Shown here: positions 22,400 through 34,139 of the stretch, in pieces
Layout of the letters: each line of letters opens with the position of its first letter
Numbering within the stretch: position 1 is the stretch's first letter
NCBI RefSeq assembly: GCF_963678635.1
Contig: NC_087064.1
Location: 3,593,926 to 3,657,925 of the forward strand
DNA length: 64,000 nucleotides
Reading direction: 5' to 3'
Source of the DNA: Symsagittifera roscoffensis
Taxonomy: Eukaryota > Xenacoelomorpha > Acoela > Convolutidae
Position numbers and translations under genes: made by a program
The notes under the pieces: model-generated
Databases searched by the model: none
What the model was told of the DNA's origin: nothing
What the model saw: only the letters and a program-made list of their open reading frames with translations

Positions 22400-22665
22400 C
22401 AAATTAATCAAGTTGTTAGCATATATAGCTGCTTTATTCGTGACTAGTGTTTGTTGGTTGTTAAGCTTGAGTGGCTGAGTGCATAGTGAGTGAGACCCAA
22501 AATCTCTTGATTCCAGTAGGTCGCTTTTCGAATCCTGCAAGTAGCCGTGTTTTTGCTGATTCGAGGCTTATTTCTATTTTTTCTTAATTCACTTGGTTGA
22601 GCTGCTTTTGGGTCGTGTTCTTGCAAGTTTTCGCGAAGCGCAGCTTTGCCTCTGAGTAACTCATG
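22400..22665 (+). mobile_element. tRNA-derived SINE, third clear copy
   Basis: GACTAGTGTTTGTTGGTTGT, then A-box-like GAGTGGCTGAGTGCATAG, B-box-like CTTTTCGAATCCTGC, and the tail GTGTTCTTGCAAGTTTTCGC. Confidence 0.7.
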
Positions 22666-25455
22666 TTTTTTAAGGTATAGCTTATGTTCTTTTCGGTTCG
22701 TTTTGATTGTTTGATTGGCCTAGTAAGCCTCTGAATAGTTGAACGGCTACAATTTTTTGAACATGTGAACCGCTAAAAATGCCTGGCATTCAGTGCACAA
22801 GAATTCATTGATAATTTTGATGTCAAATTGCAAAAAAAAACTCGTTTTCGTTTGGCTTGTTTTTTCTCCACGTAGATTGTATTTCGTTTCTATCTGCTGT
22901 TTAATTGTTTTGGCTACTTGTACATAAGCTGGATTTTGAATACGAATGCTCTTGTACACAAAATACTAACTTGGTTTTTATTTAAAGTTTTTTGACACTA
23001 TCAGCTCAGGCAATTTTTGATTTTTGAAAAAGGTTCATTTAATTTTTCAATTTTACCTGAATCCGAAAACTGTGGTCCGAATTCTAGTGGGTTTGAATAC
23101 CGTAAGCAGAACTTTTTTTGAAAACAAAATTATTTAAATTCTCGTATTTCACCGTTTAAAGTTCACTTTTACCTTTCCTACTTGTGTTTGCGATGTACAG
23201 TTGAACCTTAAAAGGATTTTTTTTTCACTTCATTTCGATTACATATTGGATAAGGTTGTTGTGTCAAGTGACGGTAAATTAAGTAATCAAACAAAATTTT
23301 ACACATTTATGCAGCGTAGATGTATTGATATAAATTATTTTATTTACTCTAATAATCGTAGTAAAATATGCTTCTTAGACTCATTAGTTTATACGGTTGT
23401 GAGGAAAATAAAGCTAATTATGGGTAAAGGTTTGAATTTTTTCACTATAATTTGTTTTCACTTGATTTTGTTGGAACAATTTGTCTCGTCTCCTGATTGT
23501 TCCTATAGGGCTTATGATAATTCGATTTCATAATGGTGTGCAGGAACAAATCGACAAGGTCCAGAGAAAACAAAAACTTTGGGAGCTAAAAAATAGTATA
23601 TTAAGCTTAGTTTACAATTTTAATTAGTTCAAATCGATCACCTGTCAGTTCATTTCAAAGTTAACCGTAAGATTTTGGGAAAATATCTCATTTTTGCCAT
23701 CATGAAGTTCAATTAAATTTTTTCGTTTTAGCATGAAAGTCTTTTCTTCGAAATTTTTGTAATTTTCGGTGGATTTGCAAACCAAATTAGTAAATTGGAT
23801 CTAAAAATTATTGTTGGTTTCTCCTGTAATTTTTTTGTCTCGAGGAAAACTTGCGTGGAGCTGTTGATGAAATTTGTGATTTTGATTGTAAGCTCTGCGA
23901 CTTCGACAGCATCAAGCAACTGAATTTTTTACTCCACCCTGTTTAATGCAAAGCTCCGCTCTACCTTAAAATTGTGACTGAATGTTATTTTGATTGGGAA
24001 TGTCTTTTTATTTTTAAAACAATCAGCTATCCTTGCAGTTGCAATCCCTCTGAAATTTGAAAAAGTGTAAGGAAACGCCCTAATTGAAGTTTACGCCAGA
24101 GTTATAGGTTTAACCGAGCTTCTAGGTAAATTTTTGGGCAATTATACTCGAAAATACTTACTAGCATTAGACATTAGAAGGATTTATAGTTATTTATAAT
24201 CTTGAAATTTTACAGGAAAAATGAAATCTCTTCTATTCAATTAAAATTTATTGGTGTTTTTTTATATATAAATTCTCCTAAGCTCTTAGTGTTTTACTTT
24301 TCATACTACTTACGGTTTTATAGAAAAAAGCAGATATTTGTATAGCTAGAAAGATTTTTTTCGGAAATTCTACTCACTAAAATTATTACTCTAGGTTTTC
24401 GACTAATCTTTGTTAGCTGTTAATGTCAGTTAGACGATTTTTTTTTCCCAAAACATCAAACATGCTTAATTAATATAAATGGAAGAATGGCTGGATCTGA
24501 GCAATTTTAACACTGCAAAGATTGTTTATAATCATAATAAGCCTTTGGTGACTTTCAGACTTTAAGCTTAGAATTTTTTTTCCAAAAATGTGAAAAAAAC
24601 TATGCATATATAATCCAAAACGTTTATGTATAAAATTACTCAGAATGATTGTTCTTTCGCTTTTTAAATTATTGTTTTCTGTTGCATCAAAAACCAATCG
24701 CTTTTAAATTACGGCTAACAGTGCTACTATACTAGTTGAATAGCCAACCAAAGAACCTATTATTAGTTGAAATACTAGAGAGACAGGAAGAACATGTAGA
24801 AACTAGGTCTTTGTGTGATGAACTTACATACATAGCACCAACCGATTATTTTGAATATAAATCTCTTAAAAAACAGGAGATATTGTTTTTTTTCTGGCAC
24901 GAAGCATAAATCTGAAAAATTGTTACGCAAAAAAGCGTTGAACATCAAAAAATTCCAGTGTTTTCCATATAATTTTATTGCAAGTAATTTTTTACAATGT
25001 TGCTCTTTGAAACAATGAGCAACAAATTGTTTTTTCAAATGTTGTTTACAATGCATCAATGTACCTGCTTTGAATAAATTGATGAAATCATAAAGACATT
25101 GGAGAATAACTTGACATAAAACTTAGGAACTTTCAGTTTTTGTATCAATTTTTTGCTTGTCAAAGTTGTTGCTTATGTGGTAAGACTTATTTTTTTCTAC
25201 AAAAAATTTTTGCAGAATTTTTTTTCGAGTATCTACCATGCCTCAATTAAAGCGTATGAAAATATAGGCTTCAAATTATTTCTGTATAATTTTAATAAGA
25301 AGTCTTTTGAGAAAAACTATGCTTTTTCTATTTTTGTAAACTCCATTCTATGATCACCAAAAAGAGCTAACTCATGTAGTTTTTGACTAATTCCATTCCT
25401 CATAAAACTATTAAACTTTAAAAAAAACTATGTTTTTTTGTTCCGAACATTGAAA

Positions 25456-25518
25456 GTGGGGAGAAACTTAGTATTCGGGTGTGTGTTAGTTTTTTTTTCA
25501 ATTTTCGCGCAAACTCAG
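25456..25518 (+). pseudogene. Broken signal-peptide exon
   Basis: Aligns with the orphan exon at 16732 (GGGGAGAAACTTAGTATTCG; ends AACTCAG|GTACCT), but the ATG is GTG and the length has changed so the phase no longer fits. Confidence 0.5.
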
Positions 25519-26288
25519 GTACCTCAAATATTCATTGGACTGCGTAGAGTGACACATCATATTGAAGCCCTTTCAGTTGTGATTCGAACCACTTTAAAAA
25601 ATTTTCTCAGTGTCGAGAACAACTAATTTGAAATTTTTATTTTTCGTCTGAGTTCGCTCCAATAAAGCAAGCTAGCAGGCTTGAAACAGCTGAAGTATGC
25701 CTAGTTTAAGACATTTAAACTTAATTTTAAGCAAATAAAACTAGTTTTTGGAGTTTTTTAGCTTCATTTCAAAATCTTTCTGCAAAAATTTTGAAAACTT
25801 TTAAAATTTTTTTTTTAGTTTTCCTGGTCATTTTTCTACAAAAAATTTTGTGCAATTTGCCTACTTTACGATGACTGTCTAACATGCCTAAATTTTTTTT
25901 TTACGTCAGATCATTTATCACACCAAGGAGAAAAAACTACACTAATTTGGAAAAAAAAACTTTCTGAACCGTAGTTTTCTACAGATTATGGTCGGAACAT
26001 TCTGTGCTACTTGCACAGTAACAGGCTATCCTTGTTTACAATTGTAAGTGATGAAGGTTTTCCGCTTCTGGGGGTCTCTCTGAGCCTAAAGATTCAGGAT
26101 AAAAGTACTCGATGTCGCTGACCTCAGAAACAATAGAAAAAATTGCAACCTTTGAGGCTTTTAGAATCCATTGCGAAATTTTACCTCGAGTTATTTTGGG
26201 ATCGCTTATGTAACTTGCGCCGAGAAAGTGTAATTGAACTCGACCAAAGTAGACGTCAAGCAAGTGTTCTATGTTCCGACCGATGGAA

Positions 26289-26350
26289 ATGGGGAGGACT
26301 TTTTATTCGGTGTGTTTTAATTTTTTTCTTTGTTTTCCACGCAAAAACCG
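26289..26350 (+). pseudogene. Broken signal-peptide exon
   Basis: ATGGGGAGGACTTTTTATTC keeps the ATG, but a base change shifts the frame out of the hydrophobic stretch and the donor GT is lost (AACCGATACC). Confidence 0.5.
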
Positions 26351-27179
26351 ATACCCCAGATAATCATCGTATTGGATCAAGTAATACATTATATAAATTA
26401 TATAAGGAGCCTCCCAGTCGTGATGCGAACAGCATGAAAAAAACTTAAAAATCGTTCCAGTATCGAGAAAAATTGGTTTGAACACTTTGAGGTTTAGTCT
26501 AATTTCGAGCGAGTAGCTGTATCGAGAAACGTTTGGGAAATAGAAATTTAGGCTGAGAAAACTTCCTTTGTGCTTCTCTAGCCATCACAACTTTCTTTAG
26601 AAGAAAAAGTAACAGCAGATAACTTTAGAAGCAGATAAATTTTTTAGAAGCAAAGAAAAGTAGAAAAATTTTCTGAAACTTTCATGCCTAATTGGCTAAC
26701 TTTCTACGCGTTTGTGTAGATCCCTCATCACACCATGGACAAAAACAAAGGATCATAAAATGAAGAAAAATATAATAAAACTCTTTTTTTCGGTCGGAGC
26801 ATTCTGTGCTAATTGCACAGCAACAAGCTATCCTCATTTTTGTCTGGGTTTGTAAAACCCATAAAGGGGACCAATCACGTCTGTTATAGAAGGTGTTGCG
26901 GAGGTTCCTGATTATTGAGGCCCAAACAGCGATTCGTGGTATCACATTTATTTACTAAGACGGTAAATTCTGTTTCGTAAAAGCTCACTGAATTCCAGGT
27001 ACATCAAAGGCTAACCAAACCTTATCTCTATTTGAACTAAGGTAAATATTCTTAATTCAAGTGACTGGAATTAAACTTCGGTAAATTTGTTCAGAGTCAG
27101 TTTTAGATAACAGAATAAAACTTATTCGAAGTTTTAGTTTCAGCAACTTCAAAGTCAGTTAAATTTTGAAAAAAAAGCC

Positions 27180-27237
27180 ATGATGAAGTTTCCTTGTTTG
27201 TTGGTAACCTCAATTCTCCTTTTGACACGCAGCTCAG
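27180..27237 (+). CDS. Lysozyme exon 1: signal peptide
   Basis: MMKFPCLLVTSILLLTRSS then one base of a glycine codon, donor GTAAAC. Hydrophobic core and small residues before the cleavage region are typical. Confidence 0.8.
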
Positions 27238-30200
27238 GTAAACACATTTTTTAAAATTGGCTTGGAGTACTTTTTTTTTTACAAACGTTCACGTCTTTTC
27301 AGATGAGCATGCTCACGTGTTGCAAATTTTGGATCTACTTAACCATTATCCCCCCCCCCCCCCCCCACTTTCAAGAAAGGGGGGCAATTGTTAATTAGAT
27401 TAAGTTGTAGAATTTTTGGGCAATCAGATTGCAGCAAAATTCGAATTTTAAAAGCAACGCTCTAGTGCTAATTTACTGCTTTTAATTATAGGGGCGGCAA
27501 TTCTATAGTAGATACCAAAGGGAGGGCGATTGTTAAGTAGATCCCAAGCTTTAAGTAAAAATACATGAAAAGCAAGGAATTATTAAAACGATCAGATGAA
27601 CCCGGGAATTCGAATGTGATCCCATGTGTAAAATTTAGTGAATCAATTTATCTTTTAAATCAACACATGGCTAGGGGAAGATTATAGGGTAAGTCATTCA
27701 GGGAGGGTAGTTCGTCGATTCACTTGATCGGTACACTTACTCTTGTATGGTCTTGCCATTTTAAGGCCCAGGTTAACCGTAATATCTCCCCCCAAATCAT
27801 TTTATAGTGTTGCATGATACAAGTTCTTCAGAAAAAACTTTGAATATAGCCTCAATTGATCCAATCACCCAACAATTTTTTTCACAAGCGAACTAGTGTT
27901 ATTTGACGAAATTTACACAATTTTTCTCAGCCCCAAGTATCTTATAAAAGTTGGAACCTGATCTAAACTATATTTTATGATTGGATAAATTAAATGTTTT
28001 ACCAATGTAAAGTATTTAATATTAACCAATCATGATCCATCTAACTAACAACCCACTTATTTGTAAGTGCTGAAGTTACTTGTAATTTCAGCACCAGAGA
28101 GATTTGAATTTAACTTAGAAATTAGTTGGACTCTCCCGAGCACTTCAGCAGCCGCAATAAACCAGTATACCCTAGATCTATTGAGCCTAGCAGAGACTAG
28201 TTAAACAACCTGAGACTAGATAGTATAAGAGTAAGATTAGGATCGGTATTAGACTAAGAAGTTGCACGAATCTATCCGGCCGAAAATAAGATAGCGTGAC
28301 GAGCAGACGGTGTACCCTATCCGAAATTACTCTATGAGTTACACTCCAGTCCTAACTCAAAGTGCTAACATTGAGGATTTTATGCTATATAAGAAATGAT
28401 AATTTAATAGCAGCTGTTCATTTACTGCTGGCTACAAATTTCAAAATTTCATAAAATCAAGGGAATATTGGGCAGATGCGCGAAGGAGATTTTTAATCTG
28501 CAGGTCGGCGGTTTGATTCCGCATACGGAAAAAAAATTGATTGTCACAGTTTTTTCCTAACTTTTTTTCCTTATTCATTTTTCTATGTGTCAACTTCTCG
28601 ATTGTAGCTACGAAGTACAGCTTCCCCTATGTTTGAAAAAAAAATTTAGTTGTTAATTATGTAATTAACAGAATACAGATGCAACCCCATAATAATTTAT
28701 TAGCCAATTTAGTTTGCACATGTTGTTCAAACTGCAAATTGAGAAGGAATTAAAACTCAAACTTAGTGAATAGCTAGGGGGCTGCACCAGTGACCCAAAG
28801 CACTCATTTTTTGCTTGGGTGTACTTTTTTATCAGATTATTGTCTAGAGTTCACGTGTGCGCGTTTTTCGATTTTCTTTTGCTATACCCATTACGAGGCC
28901 AAACTGTGCTCTGGATAGGCGCACAATTTGGTGTGTGCAAGTCTCTGAAATCCAGTACACAGATTTGCATCGTAATGTCGTGAAGGGCTCCATTCGCACT
29001 TAGAATCACATATAAAAAATTTGCGCAAGCTAAATGAGTTGGGTAACTAATTTTCATCAAAAAATAAAAAACATCAAAAAATAAAAAACAGACTTATCAG
29101 CATTAAGTTTATGCCATTTGCACGTCTTCTAAATAAAAATTGAACACCAAAATAGTAAAGATCAAAAATACAACGAAAAAAGATCAAAAGTACTGAGAAT
29201 AAATCTGAAAAATTTTACACAAAAAAGCGTTGAACATCAAAAATTTCAAGTCTCAAATGATTTTTTTTTGCAATAATTCATAACATTTCTTTCTGTTCTT
29301 TGAATTGTTGTTTTACAAGGCAGCAATCTAATTGGTATGAATGAGTTGAAGAAATCATTAGGGTATTGGAGATTAAGTTGATATAACACTTTGGAGAAAA
29401 CAAGAATTTTCGTTTTTTGCATCGGTTTGATGCTTGCCAAAGTTGTCGATATAGTGATAAAATTTAATTTTTCTTCTAAAAAATTTGTGTAGAAATTTTT
29501 TCGAGCATCTGCCACGCCTCTATTCAAGCGTATGAAAACAAAGGCTTCAAATACTTTCTGTAGAATTTCAACAAGAAGTCTATCGAGAAAAACTATGCTC
29601 TTGAGACAGGATTCCGTTTACTTTTGCGGTTTTTTACAAAGTTAATCGAACTACTCATGAAACTCCATAAACCACTTTGAAAATCCAGCATATTTGATTC
29701 TTGGGTTATAGAACAGGTTAATTGTTCCCAATCTGAAAGATTCATCATTATTACAGTTGATAGTAAGTTTGCTGGGTCAACATTAGTCAAAAGAAATGAA
29801 AATTTTCTCGAACTTTTCATTCAACACTTAAGCACGATCCGCTATTGCAGTATCGTCAGCTGGAAGATTGATTTTTGCGAAAATTTGGCAATGTCACGTT
29901 TATATAACAAAATCAAAAAGCGGTCTTGCGACTAATATTTGCGGAACAACAAATCGGCAGTGAATTCGGTATCAATCTTTCTATTTTTCAAACTGCACTT
30001 TATAATCAGCAATAGGAGCTACCTCGAATAATTTTAATCTATATCTTTTCTAAAAAAGTTACAACCTTTGAGTTTTTTTAAATCCATCGATTCATTTTAC
30101 CTCGAGTTGTTTTAGGATGTTTTAGTTTTTTCTTTTTCTCACGCAAAATCAGGTACAACATATGATCATCGGATTGATACGATTGATACATCAGATAAAA

Positions 30201-33023
30201 ACTCTTCCAGCCGTTATTCGAATGATTTTAAAATTTTTCAAAAAAACATTCCGGTATCAAGAAAAACTGGTTGGAACACTTTGAGATTTATTCTAATTTC
30301 GAGCGAGTAACCTGATCAAGAAACGTTTGCTTTATAGAAGCCAGACGTTAAGGCTGAGAAAATTTGAATTTTCTGGACGAAAAATTTCATTTGAAACTTT
30401 GTTTGTGCTTTCTTAGCCATAACAACTTTCTTAAAAATGAAAATTGTTGAGCAAAGAGTACTGGAAAACAATTTTAAAATTTTTTTTAAATAGATTTTTT
30501 AGAAAATTTTTGAAACTTTTTGAAATCAAATCTGAAATAACAAGTTCAATCGAAAAAAAGGTTGTGCGAATTTTTCCTGCAGTAGCGGCTACTCCTCAAT
30601 TTTTTGTCAGAGTAGTGTTAATTCTTTGTGAAAATTCCAAAAACTTAAAAAATTTCACTCTTCTCAGTTAATTTAGTAGAGAAACAAATAACGTTTTGGA
30701 CAAAATCTAATTTTTGAAATTATGCGTATCTTCCCGCATCAGTATAACAAATTTGAAAAAGATCAAACATAACACGTACCTCCAGCTTTAGCTGGGTCCC
30801 TATTTTTTTTATCGAGACATGAAAAGTTTGTTTCACCTAGTTTTTTTCATTATTTGAATTTTTTCGACTCATGTTTTTTAAATGTTTGTGTTGTATCGCA
30901 AGTGGTGCGAAGCTCCGCTTCGATTCTATGTCAAACTTGAGTCAAATTTGGGTCAATTTCTGATAAAATTTAAACTGGATAATAATTTTAACAATCACGA
31001 ACAAAATCTGAAACTGGGGATTAAAATAGTCAAATTTTGCTTTGCTTGGAAGACGCTAATAAGGCAGATTGGGGGGGGGGGCTTCCCTTAGGGATTTGAC
31101 CCCACGCCAAGCCAAAGGATCCCCCTTTCTACTATTTTGAGATATCCATTTTTGGTAGACGGACCCCAAAATGTTCTGAAGGCGCACTAGACGCCAATCT
31201 ATGTTAATTTTGAAGGGGAAGCGCATGCCGAAAAAACGCGACTTTTTTGTCAAAATTTTCCAAAACGTGTCTAAAAACGCTTTTTTGGCTGTTTTTTTTT
31301 TTTCAAAAATTTGCCTACGGCGTAGAGAGTTTTGTCTTTATATGAACTGGGAGTGCTCGGAAAATTAATTGTTAAATACTAACAATTAGCCAATACAAAT
31401 TAGCCTAGCCGGCTAACAATTAGCCAATACTAAATAGTGCTGATAACTATTTAGCCGATTTGAATTTAAATATCACAAATTTTAGAGAGTAAAAAATTCA
31501 CCCTTTGTGAGTTCGCCCGCCTACTGGCCACAGAGTATTCGACTCCAGCGGACACGCCCTTGGATCTGTTGAACTGGATATGCCTGGCTTATCATGAGTC
31601 AGCACTGGACACTGCAGCTACCAATAACAACACGAATGGCAGTCGTGACTACGGGATATTCCAAGTATGCGACTTTGGCTCTTTTCCACTACGAAGAAAA
31701 AACCTAATAATTGGAACTTTCTGTGCTAATGGCACAGCAACCAGACACAATTAATTACTTAGCACTTACCAAGAGACTTTCATGTCTATTGACTACTTAG
31801 AAGTTTGCTAAGAGGCAGGGGTGGATCTAGGATTTTCTCGAGGGTGGGGGCGCGGATTTTCAAAAAATTTGGAAAAGACCTTTTTTTTAGTTCGACCAAA
31901 TTGATTTTCTGAGCTCTCCTAAATCACTATAAAGGCCCCATTTTTACACAATTTTGTGCGCCGCAAGCAATTTTTTGAAAAAACAGGCCAAAAAAGGCGT
32001 TTTTAGGCACTTTTTGGAAAATGTTGACCAAAAAATTGCGTTTTTTGACCAGAAAAATTTTAGGGTCAGTCAGCCAAAAATGGATATCTCAAAATAGAAC
32101 AAAGGTGGGATCCTTTGGGTTGGCAGGGGGTCGAATCCTTAAATCCACTGGTGCTTAGAGGTTTTAATGCCGTGCAGGGGCGGATGTAGGATTTTCTCGA
32201 GGGGGGACGCGGATTTTTGAAAAAAAATTTCGAAAATTTTGTCGACCGAATTGATTTTTGAGCTCTCCCTTAGCATGGTTTAGTCCCTTTTTTGGCAACA
32301 TTTTTTGCGCCGCAGGTAAAAATTTGAAAAAACAGTCCAAAAAAGGCGTTTTTAGGCACTTTTTGGAAAATCGGTTGGCCAAAAATGGATTTCTTAAAAA
32401 GTACCAAAGGGGGGACCCTTTGGGTCGGCAGGGGGTCGAATCCCTGAGGGGGTAAGAGGCGTCCGCCCCCCCCCCCCGCCCCTACCCCTAAATCCGCCCC
32501 TGATGCCGTGTATTTTACCCGCTGCCAAGAGAATGATGGCGCTTGAAGACAAGATATCTTTTAACCAATTTTTTTTCCAAACTTGTTTTTCTTTTTTGAT
32601 TTTCTCGCAAAAATAATTACAACTAGATCTTTAGGTGCTAGCTCTATCGCAACCGACTACCATTGATAACTGAAAATCATAAAAACTGATTCCTTAAAAT
32701 TTCAACGCTATAATTCCTTTTCAACGTTTTTTGTTCGTTCTGTTTTTTAAACGTTTTTTTTCACATGTTTTTTTTCTGTGAAACGTTTTTTTTTAATATT
32801 TGAGATCAACAACGACTTTTGGTGCGATGACGATCGAGGAACGAACGACTGCTCAGTGGCCTGTTTGCAACTCCTGAATCCTAACATATCGGAGTCTGTC
32901 AAGTGCGCGAGGAAGATCTTTGCCAGACATGGGTTCGAAGCCTGGTATGGGTGGCAGCAACACTGCAAGGGCAAAAGTGAACATCAGCTGATGAAAAAGT
33001 ATTTTAATGGATGCGTCCTCTGA
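27180..33023 (+). CDS. C-type lysozyme (GH22), three exons
   Basis: Secreted muramidase that cleaves the beta-1,4 bond between N-acetylmuramic acid and N-acetylglucosamine of peptidoglycan; likely digestive or immune. Exons: 27180-27237 (signal peptide), 31486-31664, 32805-33023 (stop TGA). Phases 1 and 0 join cleanly to about 151 residues. Exon 2 carries the catalytic Glu (AYHESA) and catalytic Asp (NGSRDYGIFQ). Exon 3 starts INNDFWCDD and has KCARKI, FEAWYGWQQHCKG and a final NGC. The eight cysteines of the mature chain are in the usual C-type spacing. Two tandem ATGs exist at 27180 and 27183; either gives a good signal peptide. Intron 1 (4.2 kb) contains a solo LTR and a SINE; intron 2 (1.1 kb) contains two MITEs. 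No clear poly(A) signal was seen. Confidence 0.93.
27350..27366. repeat. Poly-C tract
   Basis: A run of about 17 C inside lysozyme intron 1, followed shortly by AAGAAAGGGGGGCAATTG. Confidence 0.9.
27952..28359 (+). mobile_element. Solo LTR with 4-bp target duplication
   Basis: 408 bp, begins TGGAACCTGATCTAAACT and ends CCTAACTCA, flanked on both sides by AAGT. It matches the LTR at 62866-63152 along its length, except that a block of about 120 bp (about 28056-28171, containing GCAATAAACC) is missing there. The shared GTATAAGAGTAAGATTAGG is a plausible promoter region. Confidence 0.88.
28455..28645 (+). mobile_element. tRNA-derived SINE, different subfamily
   Basis: A B-box-like GGCGGTTTGATTCCGC preceded by GCAGATGCGCGAAGGAGA and followed by a poly-T spacer and a short CTACGAAGTACAGCTTCCCC tail. 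Not a real tRNA because no acceptor stem can be paired. Confidence 0.55.
29000..30500. repeat. Segmental duplication related to 24700-26700
   Basis: Carries the same ordered blocks as 24700-26700, diverged by substitutions and small indels, and ends with a broken signal-peptide exon remnant at about 30120-30152 whose ATG side is damaged. Confidence 0.65.
31066..31320 (-). mobile_element. hAT-like MITE fragment, inverted
   Basis: The reverse complement matches the inner and right part of the MITE at 31816 (GCCAAAAATGGATATCTCAA, and the stretch with CCTTTGG). It includes a G-run at 31070-31081. Lies in lysozyme intron 1 close to exon 2. Confidence 0.6.
31486..31664 (+). CDS. Lysozyme exon 2: active-site exon
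   Basis: Two bases plus 59 codons, acceptor TTTTAG, donor GTATGC. Holds the first two cysteines, WICLAYHES with the catalytic Glu, and DYGIFQ with the catalytic Asp. Confidence 0.95.
31816..32150 (+). mobile_element. hAT-like MITE
   Basis: Starts CAGGGGTGGATCTAGGATTT and ends AAATCCACTG, an imperfect inverted pair with the terminus; same internal sequence as the copy at 32175. Non-coding. Confidence 0.7.
32175..32502 (+). mobile_element. hAT-like MITE with 8-bp target duplication
   Basis: Terminal inverted repeats CAGGGGCGGATGTAGG and its complement at the right end (AATCCGCCCCTG), flanked on both sides by ATGCCGTG (32167-32174 and 32503-32510). An 8-bp duplication and a CAGGGG terminus fit the hAT superfamily. 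Confidence 0.9.
32805..33023 (+). CDS. Lysozyme exon 3: C-terminal part
   Basis: 72 codons and TGA. Six cysteines, WC, DCSVAC, KCARK, HCKGK and GC; acceptor is ATATTTGAG, which has a weak pyrimidine tract just before it but a strong T-run slightly upstream. Confidence 0.93.
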   Translation: MNNDFWCDDDRGTNDCSVACLQLLNPNISESVKCARKIFARHGFEAWYGWQQHCKGKSEHQLMKKYFNGCVL

Positions 33024-34139
33024 TAGAGCAAGCCGGATCTGCAAATTGAACATTTATGCTAGAATTATTTAGTTTATAGTTGAAATATAACGGGCTTAAG
33101 GTGCTCAAGTACTTTGATCAAACATGATGCAAAATAGTTTTTATTCTTAAGATTATAAGATTTTGAGAAGCGCATTCGATCAAACAGTTTCGAAAAGCTC
33201 TCAAAGTTTCTTCTTGATCATGTTTCTGCTATCCGTAACCTTTGGAACCTTGATTTTTTAAAGCTAATTTGAGCGAGAGTTTGCTCGAGTTAAGGTCGGT
33301 AGCCCCTGAAGCTAGTTCTTTCAGAGGTCGATTGCCTTGATTCTGTGAGATTTTCCTCTTCAAGTGAGACCAAGAAGCGGAAAGAGAAACTGACCAGATG
33401 TGAACACATGTTTGAAGTGGTGTCAAAAAATGCAAACAGACACTAATTTGAAGCGCTGAATTATTTTGGCAATTCACCGCATTGCCAAAATTTTTCAGCG
33501 CTTTAAATTGGTGTTGTTTGCAATCGCTGACCCGACTCCAAACATGAATTCAAATTTGGTCGGTATCTCCTTTTGGTACCACTTTCTTCCTGTCTCTGCT
33601 GTAGTCCTGACTGTATTCCAGTTATTTAGAATAACGATCGATAGCTACCAAAACTTTTTTCTCACTCATTCATTAGCGGTCCGGCAAATTCAAATTAAAA
33701 CCCTTGATTTCGCGATCAAATTTTTTGCAAAGGCATAGAAGAACTTTAGACTTTCTTTGTTTTTGAAATTTGAAATTTGAAATACTTTACCATTTAAATA
33801 TACAACGCCAAAAATATATATTTTGCCTGGAGGGAGATCCTAAAGAGCAGTATTGGTCATCGAGTAGGATATCCTGGAGAGTAAAGAGAAGACAGCCATC
33901 ATCAACTCAACAAACAAATTACTTTAAGGACTGAAGTTAAAAAACAGTTTGTAGAGGTCCTGGTTGTCTTTTAGGTAAATTTGAAAAAACTGTTTATAGA
34001 ATCTCAATTAACTAACTTGTGACATTTCATGTATATTACCGGTATCAAGTCATTTTGTTTTGAATAATTAATATCCTGCACAATTTTAACTGTAAGCGAT
34101 CTCTGATTAGCGGTAGTAGAAAAATTTCTCACTTTAATT
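33024..34139. other. Intergenic, with a long fold-back repeat
   Basis: No gene recognised. The notable structure is the inverted repeat centred near 33478 described separately. Confidence 0.7.
33235..33740. repeat. Long imperfect inverted repeat (fold-back)
   Basis: Best-matching inner arms are about 33446-33474 and 33482-33516 (GCGCTGAATTATTTTGGCAA against TTGCCAAAATTTTTCAGCGC), with only a few bases between them. Weaker pairing continues outward for roughly 200 bp on each side. Could be a fold-back transposon. Confidence 0.6.

Larger units (their letters stand above)
24700..26700. repeat. Segmental duplication related to 29000-30500
   Basis: Shared blocks in the same order include GCGTTGAACATCAAAAA (24935, 29228), the segment ending TTTGAGAAAAACTATG or its variant (25310, 29585), and TTACCTCGAGTTRTTTTRGG (26180, 30098). 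A TTCTGTGCTAATTGCACAGC block recurs here (25995, 26800) and just after lysozyme exon 2 (31710). This suggests the segments derive from a duplicated lysozyme-type locus. Confidence 0.65.
20446..27179. other. Intergenic region between CAP-G and lysozyme
   Basis: AT-rich, no supported gene. Contains the N gap, two SINE copies, and from about 24700 a diverged segmental duplication of DNA that recurs at about 29000-30500. The 110-codon frame at 23201 has no homology signal and Asn/Lys/Phe-rich composition like the background, so I do not call it. Confidence 0.7.
28360..31065. other. Lysozyme intron 1, repeat-rich
   Basis: Apart from the SINE near 28455 and the duplicated segment from about 29000, nothing is recognised. 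A fourth trace of the signal-peptide exon family ends at 30152 (ACGCAAAATCAG|GTACAA). Confidence 0.6.

Noticed and set aside
23201-23533. 110-codon ORF on the plus strand
   Set aside because: AT-rich composition, no motif, no splice or promoter support.
33466-33738. 90-codon ORF
   Set aside because: Lies within one arm of the fold-back repeat; no homology signal.
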